Assembly: GCF_019976755.1 (NCBI RefSeq)
Contig: NZ_AP023441.1
Coordinates: forward strand, 744,001-808,000
Source: Nostoc sp. MS1
GTDB taxonomy: Bacteria; Cyanobacteriota; Cyanobacteriia; Cyanobacteriales; Nostocaceae
Length of the DNA stretch: 64,000 bases
Direction: 5' to 3'
Notes under the pieces: model-generated
What the model saw: only the letters and a program-made list of their open reading frames with translations
What the model was told of the DNA's origin: nothing
Databases searched by the model: none
Part shown: in pieces, positions 1-8,363 of the stretch
Layout: each line of letters starts with the position of its first letter
Numbering within the stretch: position 1 is the stretch's first letter
Program-made: the position numbers and the translations under genes

Positions 1-669
1 ATCAAAAGCTGCGATCGCGGGTTTGAGAACAGTTAACTTTTCATAAGCTTGTTTAATTTCATTCTCATTTTTCGAGTTATAAGAATAACCCAACATCCGC
101 AAAACTGCACCCATGACTTCCCGCACATCATTTAATAAAGTCATGCGCTTATTGAGGAACTTTTGATTTTGCCAGAGATAATCCCAATCTTTGGGCGGTT
201 CTTTAATAACTTCCGAATTATAAATTAACCCTGTAGTACCCCAACTAAAAGGTATGCTATAACGATTTTTAGGGTCATAGCTAGGGTTTTGGAATTGTGG
301 TAATAAATTATTTAACCCAATTAGGCGATCGTGTTTTAATTCTATTAATAAACCTTTTTCTACCATCTTCTGTACCATATAGTCTGATGGATAAATCAGA
401 CTATAACTACCACCCCCGCCAGCTAAGAGTTTAGCCAGCATCACCTCATTAGAATCATAAACATCTACCAGCGCCTTCAACCCAGTTTGAGAGCTAAAAG
501 TTTGTAATAATTTTTGGTCAGAATATTGTGTCCAAGTATAAAGATATAATTGATCGCTACGCCCGGAACCCGCAGCCGCACGCACATCTGCCAATCTCCA
601 GCCACAACCCGCTAAAGATAAACTAGAAAGTGCTGTTATTCCTTGTAAAAATTTTCTTCTATTAGTCAT
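1..669 (-). CDS. potD: Spermidine/putrescine ABC transporter substrate-binding protein, 5' part (PotD-like)
   Basis: Partial gene running off the left edge; only the first 223 codons are present. The protein starts with a twin-arginine motif (RRKF, residues 4-7) followed by a hydrophobic stretch and a lipobox ending LAGC, so it is probably a Tat-exported lipoprotein on the periplasmic face. The next segment (YLYTWTQYSDQ, then YDSNEVMLAKLLAGG and LIYPSDYMV) is typical of PotD/PotF polyamine-binding proteins. It would capture polyamines and deliver them to the permease energised by the PotA-like ATPase encoded upstream on the same strand. An S23-type gene separates potA from potD here. The permease genes, if present, lie outside the window. 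Confidence 0.85.
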   Translation of the reverse strand, partial: MTNRRKFLQGITALSSLSLAGCGWRLADVRAAAGSGRSDQLYLYTWTQYSDQKLLQTFSSQTGLKALVDVYDSNEVMLAKLLAGGGGSYSLIYPSDYMVQKMVEKGLLIELKHDRLIGLNNLLPQFQNPSYDPKNRYSIPFSWGTTGLIYNSEVIKEPPKDWDYLWQNQKFLNKRMTLLNDVREVMGAVLRMLGYSYNSKNENEIKQAYEKLTVLKPAIAAFD

Positions 670-674
670 TGGTT

Positions 675-715
675 ATTAGTCATTAGTCATTAGTCATTAG
701 TCATTAGTCATTAGT
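675..715. repeat. Tandem heptamer array ATTAGTC (STRR type)
   Basis: Five exact head-to-tail copies of ATTAGTC plus a partial sixth. The array supplies the stop codon of the S23 gene on its right and sits just upstream of the potD start. Short tandem heptamers like this are typical of heterocystous cyanobacteria. Confidence 0.9.
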
Positions 716-1089
716 TAAGAATCTTCTGGATAATTGCCGATTGATTTTAGATAAGCATTCAATTGTGGTGCTAATTCATTGATAATCAGTTTTAGTGTAT
801 TTACCTGTTCATTAGTTAACAAACTACGTTTATATGCTCGTCTTAACAAGTGCTGAGTTTCATATAGAGAACCTCTTGCTATTTTGATAAATCTTCGATT
901 TTCTTGATAACTTCCTCTGCCCACACCCTCTGCTATATTCGCACCAATACTATCTGCTGAACGGATAATCTGTCTACCTACTGTTTCTCTAGGTAAATAT
1001 TCCCACTTCTCCACAATTTTCCATATATCATCAGCTAATCTCTCTGCGGATTTATAGACACGTAATTCTTGAAACCTCCTACTAGACAT
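715..1089 (-). CDS. Four-helix-bundle protein, S23/IVP family (copy 1)
   Basis: A 124-residue protein of the four-helix-bundle family named after the S23 protein encoded in 23S rRNA intervening sequences; Avd proteins of diversity-generating retroelements share the fold. Visible signatures are FQELRVYKSAERLADDI at the N-terminus, IIRSADSIGANIAEGVGRGS in the middle and ARGSLYETQHLL after it. I chose the ATG at 1089, which has GAGAG just upstream; an in-frame extension to 1131 would be translated from tandem repeat DNA and is unlikely. The gene splits the potA-potD pair and is flanked by heptamer arrays in opposite orientation, which suggests insertion. The cellular role of these free-standing proteins is not known. 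Confidence 0.8.
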   Translation of the reverse strand: MSSRRFQELRVYKSAERLADDIWKIVEKWEYLPRETVGRQIIRSADSIGANIAEGVGRGSYQENRRFIKIARGSLYETQHLLRRAYKRSLLTNEQVNTLKLIINELAPQLNAYLKSIGNYPEDS

Positions 1090-1107
1090 ATTTCTCTCAC
1101 TAATAAC

Positions 1108-1148
1108 TAATGACCAATGACCAATGACCAATGACTATTGACTAATAG
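1108..1148. repeat. Heptamer array (TGACCAA/TGACTAA type), inverted relative to 675-715
   Basis: Repeats of TGACCAA followed by TGACTATTGACTAA. They are the reverse-complement class of the ATTAGTC array on the other side of the S23 gene, so that gene lies between inverted arrays. The potA stop codon (1135-1137) falls inside this array. Confidence 0.85.
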
Positions 1149-2268
1149 CCAAACAATCATTCTCTCCCCACCAAGCATAAATTGGTGTGTCATAGCCTGG
1201 TAAATTGCCTAGAGTATTAGGTTGTAAAACATTAATATTAATACCGTTAGTTAACTCCACAACATAATTAACGTGCGTCCCTAAATACATGATATTTACT
1301 AATCTTCCCTCAAAGCAGTTATTGACTAAACTGGGTTGATAAAGGGAAAGTTGAATTTTTTCTGGTCGAACACTGACGACTACAGATTTTAATAATTCAG
1401 TTGGTGTGTCCTCATTACGGGCGACAACAATTGTCAGTCCGGTTTTCGTGACAATTTGCACATACTCTGCTTCTAATGCTGTGATTTCGCCACTGAATAA
1501 ATTGGTATCACCAATGAAGTCAGCGACAAAAGCGGTTTTGGGGTGTTCATAAATTTCGCTGGGTGTGCCAATTTGTTCAATTTTCCCCTGATTCATTACC
1601 GCGATGCGATCGCTTAACGATAACGCCTCCTCTTGGTCATGCGTCACCATGATAAAAGTTAACCCCAGGTCTTTGTGTAAATTCGATAACTCGACCTGCA
1701 TTTCTTTACGTAGTTTCAAATCCAACGCCCCTAATGGTTCATCCAGCAACACCACAGCCGGACGATTTACCAAAGCCCTAGCCAAAGCCACACGCTGCTG
1801 CTGACCACCAGAAAGCTGACTAGGAAAACGCGATCGCAAACTTTCCATTTTCACCAGTTTTAAAGCTTCCTTAACCCGGCTTTCAATTTCCGATTTACGG
1901 AATTTTTTTAAACGTAATCCAAAAGCGATATTGTCCCAAACGTTAAGATGATTAAACAGGGCATAGCTTTGAAACACAGTATTTACTGGCCGCCGATACG
2001 GGGGAACATTAATCATCGGTTGACCCTGAATCAATAACTTGCCAGCATCAACCTGTTCAAATCCGGCAATCAAACGTAACGTTGTGGTCTTGCCGCAACC
2101 AGACGGGCCTAAAATACTAAAAAACTCCCCTTGCCTGACATCCAAATCTATTCCATGCACTGCTGGTTCTTGGTTAAAAAACTTGAACACATTACGCAGT
2201 TCAACATCAAGCGGTTGAAGCGTTTTCATGCCCTTAAGATTCTGCGTCACAGTTTGAGCCATATTCAT
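1135..2268 (-). CDS. potA: Polyamine ABC transporter ATP-binding protein (PotA-like)
   Basis: A 377-residue ABC ATPase that would power polyamine import at the inner face of the cytoplasmic membrane. Walker A GPSGCGKT is at residues 54-61, the Q-loop VFQSY near 98-102, the signature LSGGQ at 152-156, Walker B VVLLDEP at 172-178, and the H-loop VTHDQEEAL follows. The C-terminal third (from about residue 245) is a TOBE-type regulatory domain with IVSVRPEKIQL-like sequence. Length agrees with PotA/CysA-type ATPases. The start could also be Met3 or Met14; the longest form is given. It is first in a minus-strand group with potD downstream. The last residues and the stop lie in repeat DNA, so the extreme C-terminus may be altered. 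Confidence 0.9.
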   Translation of the reverse strand: MNMAQTVTQNLKGMKTLQPLDVELRNVFKFFNQEPAVHGIDLDVRQGEFFSILGPSGCGKTTTLRLIAGFEQVDAGKLLIQGQPMINVPPYRRPVNTVFQSYALFNHLNVWDNIAFGLRLKKFRKSEIESRVKEALKLVKMESLRSRFPSQLSGGQQQRVALARALVNRPAVVLLDEPLGALDLKLRKEMQVELSNLHKDLGLTFIMVTHDQEEALSLSDRIAVMNQGKIEQIGTPSEIYEHPKTAFVADFIGDTNLFSGEITALEAEYVQIVTKTGLTIVVARNEDTPTELLKSVVVSVRPEKIQLSLYQPSLVNNCFEGRLVNIMYLGTHVNYVVELTNGININVLQPNTLGNLPGYDTPIYAWWGENDCLAISQ

Positions 2269-2364
2269 TAGTAGAATGCCGTGATATTCAATAATCTTGT
2301 GATTAATGTATTCTATTCAACACTTATTGTCTGTGGTTTATTTTAGTCTGCCCAAAACAATAGT

Positions 2365-2421
2365 TTAGTCATTGGTCATTGGTCATTAGTCATTAGTCCA
2401 TAGTCAACAGTCAACAGTCAT
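2365..2421. repeat. Heptamer array upstream of potA and the PBP2 pair
   Basis: TTAGTCATTGGTCATTGG followed by CATTAGT and CAACAGT units in the divergent intergenic region between potA and the first PBP2 gene. It belongs to the same class as the arrays around the S23 gene. Confidence 0.8.
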
Positions 2422-2513
2422 ACATACCAAATTGTTACAAACTCAATAGCTCAAGTATTTTTCGGGAATTATTATAGACATCATCCCTATATTCTTAAAT
2501 TTTTATTTAACTT

Positions 2514-4346
2514 ATGGCTTTATTACCCTCATTTCTACCGAACCACAAAAAAGATACACGTACAGTAGGGCGTGGTTCTCAGTCTATATTTTTGATTGGA
2601 TTTACTTTTCTTGCCCTTGCCGGAATCGAGGCTCGTCTGGCATATTTACAAATTGTCGATGGGCATGACTTTCACCAACGCGCTGAAGCTAACCGGATTC
2701 GGATGATTCCCAAGCATCCAGAAAGGGGTAATATTTTTGACCGTAATGGTAAATTACTCGCTAGTACACGTTATCCTCGGTCTGTGTATTTGTGGCCGAT
2801 GGCCCATACTAAACCTTCATGGTCAGTTGTCGGCCCACGCCTATCTAAGATTTTGGACATTCCTCAAGAAGAGATGGAAAAGAAACTACAAGAGGCTGGC
2901 CCCAACTCTTCTTCACTCATCCGTATTGCCCGTGACTTAAATGAAGCACAAGTGACGGCTTTAAAAGAATATGAAAGCGAATTACCAGGAGTAGAAATTA
3001 ACACTGAGGCAGTGCGTTATTACCCACAAGGACAGGAACTAGCCCATGTACTGGGTTATACGCGAGAGTTAACGGCTGAACAGTTGCAAAAAAGGAAAGA
3101 TGAAGGCTATCGCCTGGGTGATGTCATTGGTCAAATGGGAGTGGAAAAAGCCTATGAATCAATGCTGCGGGGTGAATGGGGTGGTCAGCAGGTGGAAGTA
3201 GATGGTGCGGGTCGACCGATTCGGGTTTTAGGAGAAAAAGAAGCAAAAGCAGGCAAAGACCTACATTTAACTATAGATTTGGATTTACAGATAGCCGCCG
3301 ACAAAGCTTTAGGAAATCGTCGGGGTGCAATTGTCGCCCTTGATCCTAATAATGGTGCAGTCTTAGCAATGGTGTCTCATCCTACCTTTGACCCAAATAT
3401 TTTCTCTAAGCAGAAACTATCTCAGAAAGATTGGGAAAGCGTCCAAGGTAAAGACCATCCTCTAGTAAATCGTGCTTTGAGTGCCTTCCCTCCTGCTAGT
3501 ACTTTTAAAATTGTCACTACAACCGCCGGACTAGAATCGGGCAAATTTTCGCCTGACTCCATCTTGCAAACCTACGGTTCTATTAATATAGGTGGTGTGA
3601 ATTTTGGCGAGTGGAATCATGCAGGATTTGGCCCCTTGGGTTTCCCTCGTGCGATCGCCATGAGTAGTGATACATTCTTCTATCAAGTTGGCAGAAAAGT
3701 CGGCGGCCCCACCTTAATCGAATGGACTCGCAAATATGGCTTTGGTCAAAAAACAGGGTTAGAGTTTGTCAACGAAGAATCCAGAGGTTTAGTTCCCGAT
3801 GAAAATTGGAAGCAAAAAGTCTGGAAAATGCCTTGGACTATAGGCGACACAATTAATATGTCAATTGGTCAAGGTGCTTTACAAGTGACTCCCTTGCAAT
3901 CAGCAATTATGTTTTCAGTTCCCGCCAATGGAGGCTATCGAGTCAAGCCGCACTTACTCAAAGACAACGAACAAGCCAAAAGCTGGCGAGAATCTCTCAA
4001 TATGAAATCAGCCACCATTTCAGTTCTGCGTGACGGACTGCGGAAAGTGATAAGTGAAGGTACAGGTAAACGTCTAGATGTACCCTCAATTCCCCCCGCA
4101 TCAGGTAAAAGCGGTACGGCAGAAGCTGGCATTGGTCGCCCCAACCATACATGGTTCGGCGCTTATGCACCCAGTAATAAACCAGAAATTGTAGTAGTCG
4201 CTTTTGGTGAAAATTCTGGTGATCATGGTGGCACAGTTTGCGGGCCGATGGTCTTACAAGTTTTAGAAGCTTATTTTCAGCACTACCATCCAGGCCAATA
4301 CGCCAAACCCCAACAGCAATCAGAACAGAAAACTACTGGGGATTAG
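2514..4346 (+). CDS. mrdA: Penicillin-binding protein 2, transpeptidase (tandem copy 1)
   Basis: A 610-residue class B penicillin-binding protein that cross-links peptidoglycan on the periplasmic side during cell elongation. One N-terminal membrane anchor covers residues 24-42. The PBP dimerisation region follows (GNIFDRNGKLLAST near 72-85). The transpeptidase domain carries the active-site motifs STFK (329-332), SSD (384-386, where PBP2 proteins have SxD rather than SxN) and KSGT (532-535). Nothing catalytic is missing. It is followed 206 bp later by a close paralogue in the same orientation, with no length change between them up to KSGT, so this is a tandem duplication. The ATG at 2514 is kept because both copies align from it. 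Genes of the elongasome such as rodA or mreBCD are not adjacent. Confidence 0.93.
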   Translation: MALLPSFLPNHKKDTRTVGRGSQSIFLIGFTFLALAGIEARLAYLQIVDGHDFHQRAEANRIRMIPKHPERGNIFDRNGKLLASTRYPRSVYLWPMAHTKPSWSVVGPRLSKILDIPQEEMEKKLQEAGPNSSSLIRIARDLNEAQVTALKEYESELPGVEINTEAVRYYPQGQELAHVLGYTRELTAEQLQKRKDEGYRLGDVIGQMGVEKAYESMLRGEWGGQQVEVDGAGRPIRVLGEKEAKAGKDLHLTIDLDLQIAADKALGNRRGAIVALDPNNGAVLAMVSHPTFDPNIFSKQKLSQKDWESVQGKDHPLVNRALSAFPPASTFKIVTTTAGLESGKFSPDSILQTYGSINIGGVNFGEWNHAGFGPLGFPRAIAMSSDTFFYQVGRKVGGPTLIEWTRKYGFGQKTGLEFVNEESRGLVPDENWKQKVWKMPWTIGDTINMSIGQGALQVTPLQSAIMFSVPANGGYRVKPHLLKDNEQAKSWRESLNMKSATISVLRDGLRKVISEGTGKRLDVPSIPPASGKSGTAEAGIGRPNHTWFGAYAPSNKPEIVVVAFGENSGDHGGTVCGPMVLQVLEAYFQHYHPGQYAKPQQQSEQKTTGD

Positions 4347-4552
4347 TTAGTTGACAGTTGACAGTTGACAGGAGTAACAATTCTTTAATTTTGAATTGAT
4401 TACTCCCTCATCTCCCATCAATGGTATCCATTGAAAATAACTTATCAACATTAACTGGGCTTAGGTGCAATTACTCTGAATACCTGCATGGCGATGTAGG
4501 ACAATAAGTGGCATACAAATCTTATTATTATTTGAGCAAGTAATTTAGTTTT

Positions 4553-6364
4553 ATGACTTTATTGCAACCATCTCCACTTTTAGGTAAAAAAGACACCCGG
4601 ACTGTAGGCCAGGGCTTTCAACCAATATTTTTAATTATATTTACTCTGGTGATGACGGCTGGAATCAGCGCCCGTTTAGTATACTTACAAATTATTGAAG
4701 GTTCTAAGTTTAAGCAAAAAGCCGAGTCGAATCGGGTGCGGGTGATTCCTAAACAACCAGAAAGAGGTAATATTTTTGACCGTAATGGTCAACTTTTGGC
4801 TAGCACCCGCTATCCTCGGTCTATTTACCTTTGGCCGATGGCGCATACCAAACCCTCGTGGTCGGTTGTTGGGCCGCGTCTGGCGCAGATTTTGGACATT
4901 CCCCAAGAAGATATTGAGGAGAAATTAGAAGAAGCTGGTGCTAACTCTTCTTCTCTTATTCGGATTGCCCGTAATCTTGATGAAGCCCAAATCACAGCCG
5001 TCAAGGAATATGAAAATGAATTGAAAGATGTAGAAATCCATACGGAAGCTGTGCGCTATTATCCCCACGGTAGGGAATTAGCTCATGTGTTGGGTTATAC
5101 AAGGGAATTAACGGCTGAACAGTTACAAGATAGAAAAGCTGAGGGTTATCGTCTGGGTGATGTCATTGGCCAAATGGGCGTGGAAAAGGCTTATGAGAAG
5201 CTATTACGGGGTGAATGGGGTGGTCAACAAGTGGAAGTAGATGGGGCTGGTAGACCACTACGTGTTTTAGGGGAGAAGCAAGCTAAGGCTGGTGATGATA
5301 TACACTTGACGATAGATTTGGATATGCAGAAGGCGGCGGAGAAAGCTTTAGGCGATCGCAATGGTACTATCATTGCCATTGACCCTAAAAATGGTGCAGT
5401 CTTAGCAATGGTGTCGCACCCCACCTTCGACCCAAATATCTTTTCTAAGCAAAAACTCACGCAAAAAGACTGGGAATCTGTACAAGGTGAGGAACACCCC
5501 CTAGTAAATCGCGCCTTGAGTGCTTTCCCCCCCGCCAGTACCTTCAAAATTGTCACTAAGACGGCTGGGTTAGAATCTGGTAAATTTGCACCAAATACCA
5601 TATTACCTACCTACGGTTCCTTAACTATTGGTGGCACTACATTTGGTGAATGGAATCACGCAGGCTTCGGCCCATTGGGTTTTGTCGGGGCGATGCAGTG
5701 GAGTAGTGATACATTCTTCTATCAAATTGGTAGGGGAGTTGGCGGCCCCACCTTAATCGAATGGACTCGCAAATATGGCTTTGGTCAAAGAACAGGTTTT
5801 GAATTTGTTTCTGAGGAATCTAGAGGTTTAGTACCCGATGAGAAATGGAAGCAGAAAGCTTGGAAGATGCCCTGGACTATAGGCGACACAATTAATATGT
5901 CGATTGGTCAAGGTGCATTATTAGCCACTCCCTTGCAAGTTGCTGTTATGTTTGCCGTACCCGCCAATGGTGGCTACCGTGTCCAACCACATTTACTCAA
6001 AGATAACGAGGAAGCTAAAAGCTGGCGAGAATCTGTACACCTAAAGCCAACAACTATCAAACTTTTACGCGAAGGCTTACGTAAGGTAGTATCTGACGGT
6101 ACAGGTAAAGTCTTAAATCAACCTACAATTCCCCCAGTCGCAGGCAAAAGCGGCACAGCCGAAGCCTGGAAGCGCAAAGTCAAACAAAATCATGCTTGGT
6201 TCGGTGCTTATGCGCCTGCTGACAAACCAGAAATTCTCATTGTTGCCTTCGCCGAACATTCTGGCGGCGGCGGTGGTAGCATTGCCGCACCCATGATTCT
6301 GAAAGTAATGGAAGACTATTTCCAACGCAAATATCCCGGCAAATATCAAAAACCAGGTAAATAA
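4553..6364 (+). CDS. mrdA: Penicillin-binding protein 2, transpeptidase (tandem copy 2)
   Basis: A 603-residue paralogue of the preceding PBP2, recognisable along its whole length. Membrane anchor at about 24-42, then STFK (329-332), SSD (384-386) and KSGT (532-535) at the same positions as in copy 1. Differences concentrate around the SSD motif (AMQW before it here, AIAM in copy 1), after KSGT (an insertion giving AEAWKRKVKQNH) and at the C-terminus. Both copies look functional, so they may differ in partner, growth condition or cell type; that is inference. A repeat-bearing 206-bp gap separates the two genes, long enough for an independent promoter. Confidence 0.93.
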   Translation: MTLLQPSPLLGKKDTRTVGQGFQPIFLIIFTLVMTAGISARLVYLQIIEGSKFKQKAESNRVRVIPKQPERGNIFDRNGQLLASTRYPRSIYLWPMAHTKPSWSVVGPRLAQILDIPQEDIEEKLEEAGANSSSLIRIARNLDEAQITAVKEYENELKDVEIHTEAVRYYPHGRELAHVLGYTRELTAEQLQDRKAEGYRLGDVIGQMGVEKAYEKLLRGEWGGQQVEVDGAGRPLRVLGEKQAKAGDDIHLTIDLDMQKAAEKALGDRNGTIIAIDPKNGAVLAMVSHPTFDPNIFSKQKLTQKDWESVQGEEHPLVNRALSAFPPASTFKIVTKTAGLESGKFAPNTILPTYGSLTIGGTTFGEWNHAGFGPLGFVGAMQWSSDTFFYQIGRGVGGPTLIEWTRKYGFGQRTGFEFVSEESRGLVPDEKWKQKAWKMPWTIGDTINMSIGQGALLATPLQVAVMFAVPANGGYRVQPHLLKDNEEAKSWRESVHLKPTTIKLLREGLRKVVSDGTGKVLNQPTIPPVAGKSGTAEAWKRKVKQNHAWFGAYAPADKPEILIVAFAEHSGGGGGSIAAPMILKVMEDYFQRKYPGKYQKPGK

Positions 6365-6375
6365 TTAGTAAGAAT

Positions 6376-6786
6376 TCAGGAGTCAGAATTCAGAATAGAA
6401 TTAGCATAGCTTGTTAGTAGCCTACTAACTTCCTCAAGTTGAAGCATTGATCCTGAAGTGTCACCGGCAGTCGCTCATGGGGGAAACCCCCAAGACTGCG
6501 CTGCCTCACCATAGTCAAGGTCTTTTGAAAGAATTAGATAGTAGCGACATTCTTCTAAAGAACCTTGTGCAATGTTCAGAAACCGTACTTTATCTGCTGC
6601 TCCCTTTTTCTTAAATCCTTCTGCTATATTTGCTGCAATAGAGATTGCTGCTCGTCTAAATTGGGAAACAAGCCCATATATTTCCGATTTAGGGAACTGA
6701 CCAGTAAATTGATATACAAATAAAACAAACTGGTGTGCTTTTTGCCAAACTATCAAATCTTGAAATGTTTTGGCTGGTTGTCTCAT
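6376..6786 (-). pseudogene. Four-helix-bundle S23/IVP family gene (copy 2), interrupted by a 40-bp palindromic element
   Basis: Reading from the ATG at 6786 gives the family signature (FQDLIVWQKAHQFV, FRRAAISIAANIAEG, IAQGSLEECRYY), but after residue 92 (LDYGE) the frame enters a palindromic repeat and stops at 6475-6477, giving 103 residues with an aberrant tail. Removing the element at 6466-6505 plus one copy of the 5-bp direct repeat joins LDYG to DTSGSMLQLEEVSRLL and on to a stop at 6376-6378. This restores 121 residues, the usual family length, in frame. The present gene is therefore a C-terminally truncated version. Inverted copies of a GAATTCAGGAGTCAGAAT-type repeat flank the whole unit at 6372-6391 and 6790-6818. 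Confidence 0.85.
6466..6505. mobile_element. 40-bp palindromic mini-element with 5-bp target duplication (small dispersed repeat type)
   Basis: Ends GGCAG and CTGCC form terminal inverted repeats and the centre is a perfect palindrome TGGGGGAAACCCCCA. It is bounded by TCACC at 6461-6465 and again at 6506-6510, a 5-bp target duplication. It resembles the small dispersed repeats known from Nostoc genomes and interrupts the S23 gene. It is too short to code for anything and must be moved in trans. Confidence 0.85.
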
Positions 6787-6839
6787 TTATTCTGACTCCT
6801 GAATTCTGACTCCTGAATCCTTACAATAATTATTATCTT

Positions 6840-8363
6840 TTACGTATTTTTACTTCGTCTAGCTAAATTAGCAACCATAAATACCAATTGGGTTAGCTTA
6901 ACGGGTTTAGGAATGTGCGTTTGAAAACCTGCTCTCCTACACTCTTGGATATCAATACTACTGGTATACCCTGTCATTGCTGCTGCGGGAATTTGTCCCC
7001 CAGCCTCAGCACTAAGAGAGCGCACTCGCCGGATCAAGCTATAGCCATCTTGGTTCGACATCCCAATGTCAGACAATAGCACATCATACATCTCTGGTTG
7101 GCTTGTGAGTACTGAGAATGCTTCATCAGCAGATGCGACAGCCGTTACTTCAGCCCCGTGATTTTGTAGCATTATCTTCGTTAACTGACGTATAAAGGCA
7201 TCGTCATCTACAACAAGTACATGCAAACCTTCTAGGGAAGGAATGTTATCAACAGAGCTTTCCGCGTCGCCGGAAATATCTATTACCTCTGGATCACAAG
7301 AGCTAAAATCCCCTTCAAGATTGATGTTTAGTGGTAGCCTAACGATAATAATTGTCCCTAAGCTTACACCTGGACTTTCCGCCTGAACCGTGCCACCATG
7401 AAGTTCCACTAGATAACGGACAAGGGACAGCCCTATGCCCAATCCTTGATTAGCACGAGTTTTGCTACTGTCAGCCTGGCGAAACCGCTCAAAGACATAA
7501 GGGAGAAAGTCATTAGGTATGCCAATACCTGTGTCACTAACTCGAATCTGGGCTTGGGAATTAACTTGCTCTAGTGTGACAACCACACTTCCCCCAGAAG
7601 GAGTAAATTTGATGGCATTAGAAAGCAAATTCCAGATTACCTGCTGCAATCGCACCCCATCCCCCAGTACTTGTCCAATTAGGGGTTGCAGGTGGCATTC
7701 AATTTGAATATTTTTCGCTTCTGCCGATAATCTGACTATCTCAAGGGCTGTCTCAATTACAGACCGTAGATCAATTGGACAAATATTCAGACGGAGTTTG
7801 CCAGTCGCAATACGGGAGATATCTAGAAGATCCTCAATCAATTGGACTTGCGCTTTAGCACTTCGCTGGATCATGTCAAGTCCATAATTTATTTGAGCGG
7901 TATCAAAGTTTTTTTTCTGGAGTAAATCAGACCATCCCAGAATATTGTGGAGGGGGTTGCGAACTTCGTGGGATAGAGTAGATAAAAACTCATCCTTAAT
8001 TCGGTTAGATGCCTCTGCTTCCAAGCGGGCTGACTGCTCTTTAGCCAATAGTTGGGCGCGTTCTTCCTCAAACAACTTCTGCTGTGTAATGTCATGAAGT
8101 GCCAGCAGAATCATCTGCCCATTTCCTTCTCGTAAGATTTTATAACCATTGAGCAATATAGTTTTTTGCCCAATTTTTTCAAAGACTTGTTGTACTTCAA
8201 AACCTTCAATCTGAGTATTATGGGTGAGAATGTCTTCTAGGAGCGATCGCAGTTGGGGAATGTTCCACTCACCGTTTCCTAACTCAAAAATCAGTTGCTG
8301 TTCTGTATAAGCGGGCGTTACCTTAAACGTTCGATAAAACATTGCTGGAAAGGATTTCTTCAT
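6840..8363 (-). CDS. Hybrid sensor: PAS-like, histidine kinase and receiver module
   Basis: A 507-residue signalling protein. A PAS-like domain (residues 1-95, with ELGNGEWNIPQLRSLLED) leads into a short coiled coil, then the dimerisation domain with the phospho-accepting His132 in FLSTLSHEVRNPL. The kinase domain shows the N box NLLSNAIKF (244-252), G1 DTGIGIP (277-283) and G2 GLGIGLSL (307-314). A receiver domain follows (LVVDDDAF 383-390) with acceptor Asp432 in LSDIGM. It overlaps the CheB/CheR-coding frame by 41 bp in another frame. In related cyanobacterial proteins all these domains form one chain, so this looks like the displaced 3' part of a broken fusion gene. The ATG at 8363 could still allow coupled translation. 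Confidence 0.8.
   Translation of the reverse strand: MKKSFPAMFYRTFKVTPAYTEQQLIFELGNGEWNIPQLRSLLEDILTHNTQIEGFEVQQVFEKIGQKTILLNGYKILREGNGQMILLALHDITQQKLFEEERAQLLAKEQSARLEAEASNRIKDEFLSTLSHEVRNPLHNILGWSDLLQKKNFDTAQINYGLDMIQRSAKAQVQLIEDLLDISRIATGKLRLNICPIDLRSVIETALEIVRLSAEAKNIQIECHLQPLIGQVLGDGVRLQQVIWNLLSNAIKFTPSGGSVVVTLEQVNSQAQIRVSDTGIGIPNDFLPYVFERFRQADSSKTRANQGLGIGLSLVRYLVELHGGTVQAESPGVSLGTIIIVRLPLNINLEGDFSSCDPEVIDISGDAESSVDNIPSLEGLHVLVVDDDAFIRQLTKIMLQNHGAEVTAVASADEAFSVLTSQPEMYDVLLSDIGMSNQDGYSLIRRVRSLSAEAGGQIPAAAMTGYTSSIDIQECRRAGFQTHIPKPVKLTQLVFMVANLARRSKNT

Noticed and set aside
675..715. Tandem repeats that might suggest a CRISPR array
   Set aside because: Units are seven bases without unique spacers; this is the STRR type. 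No cas gene is present in the window.
5224..5601. Long antisense frame inside the second PBP2 gene
   Set aside because: It lies entirely within a well-supported coding gene on the other strand, has no ribosome binding site of note and its sequence is a shadow of that gene.
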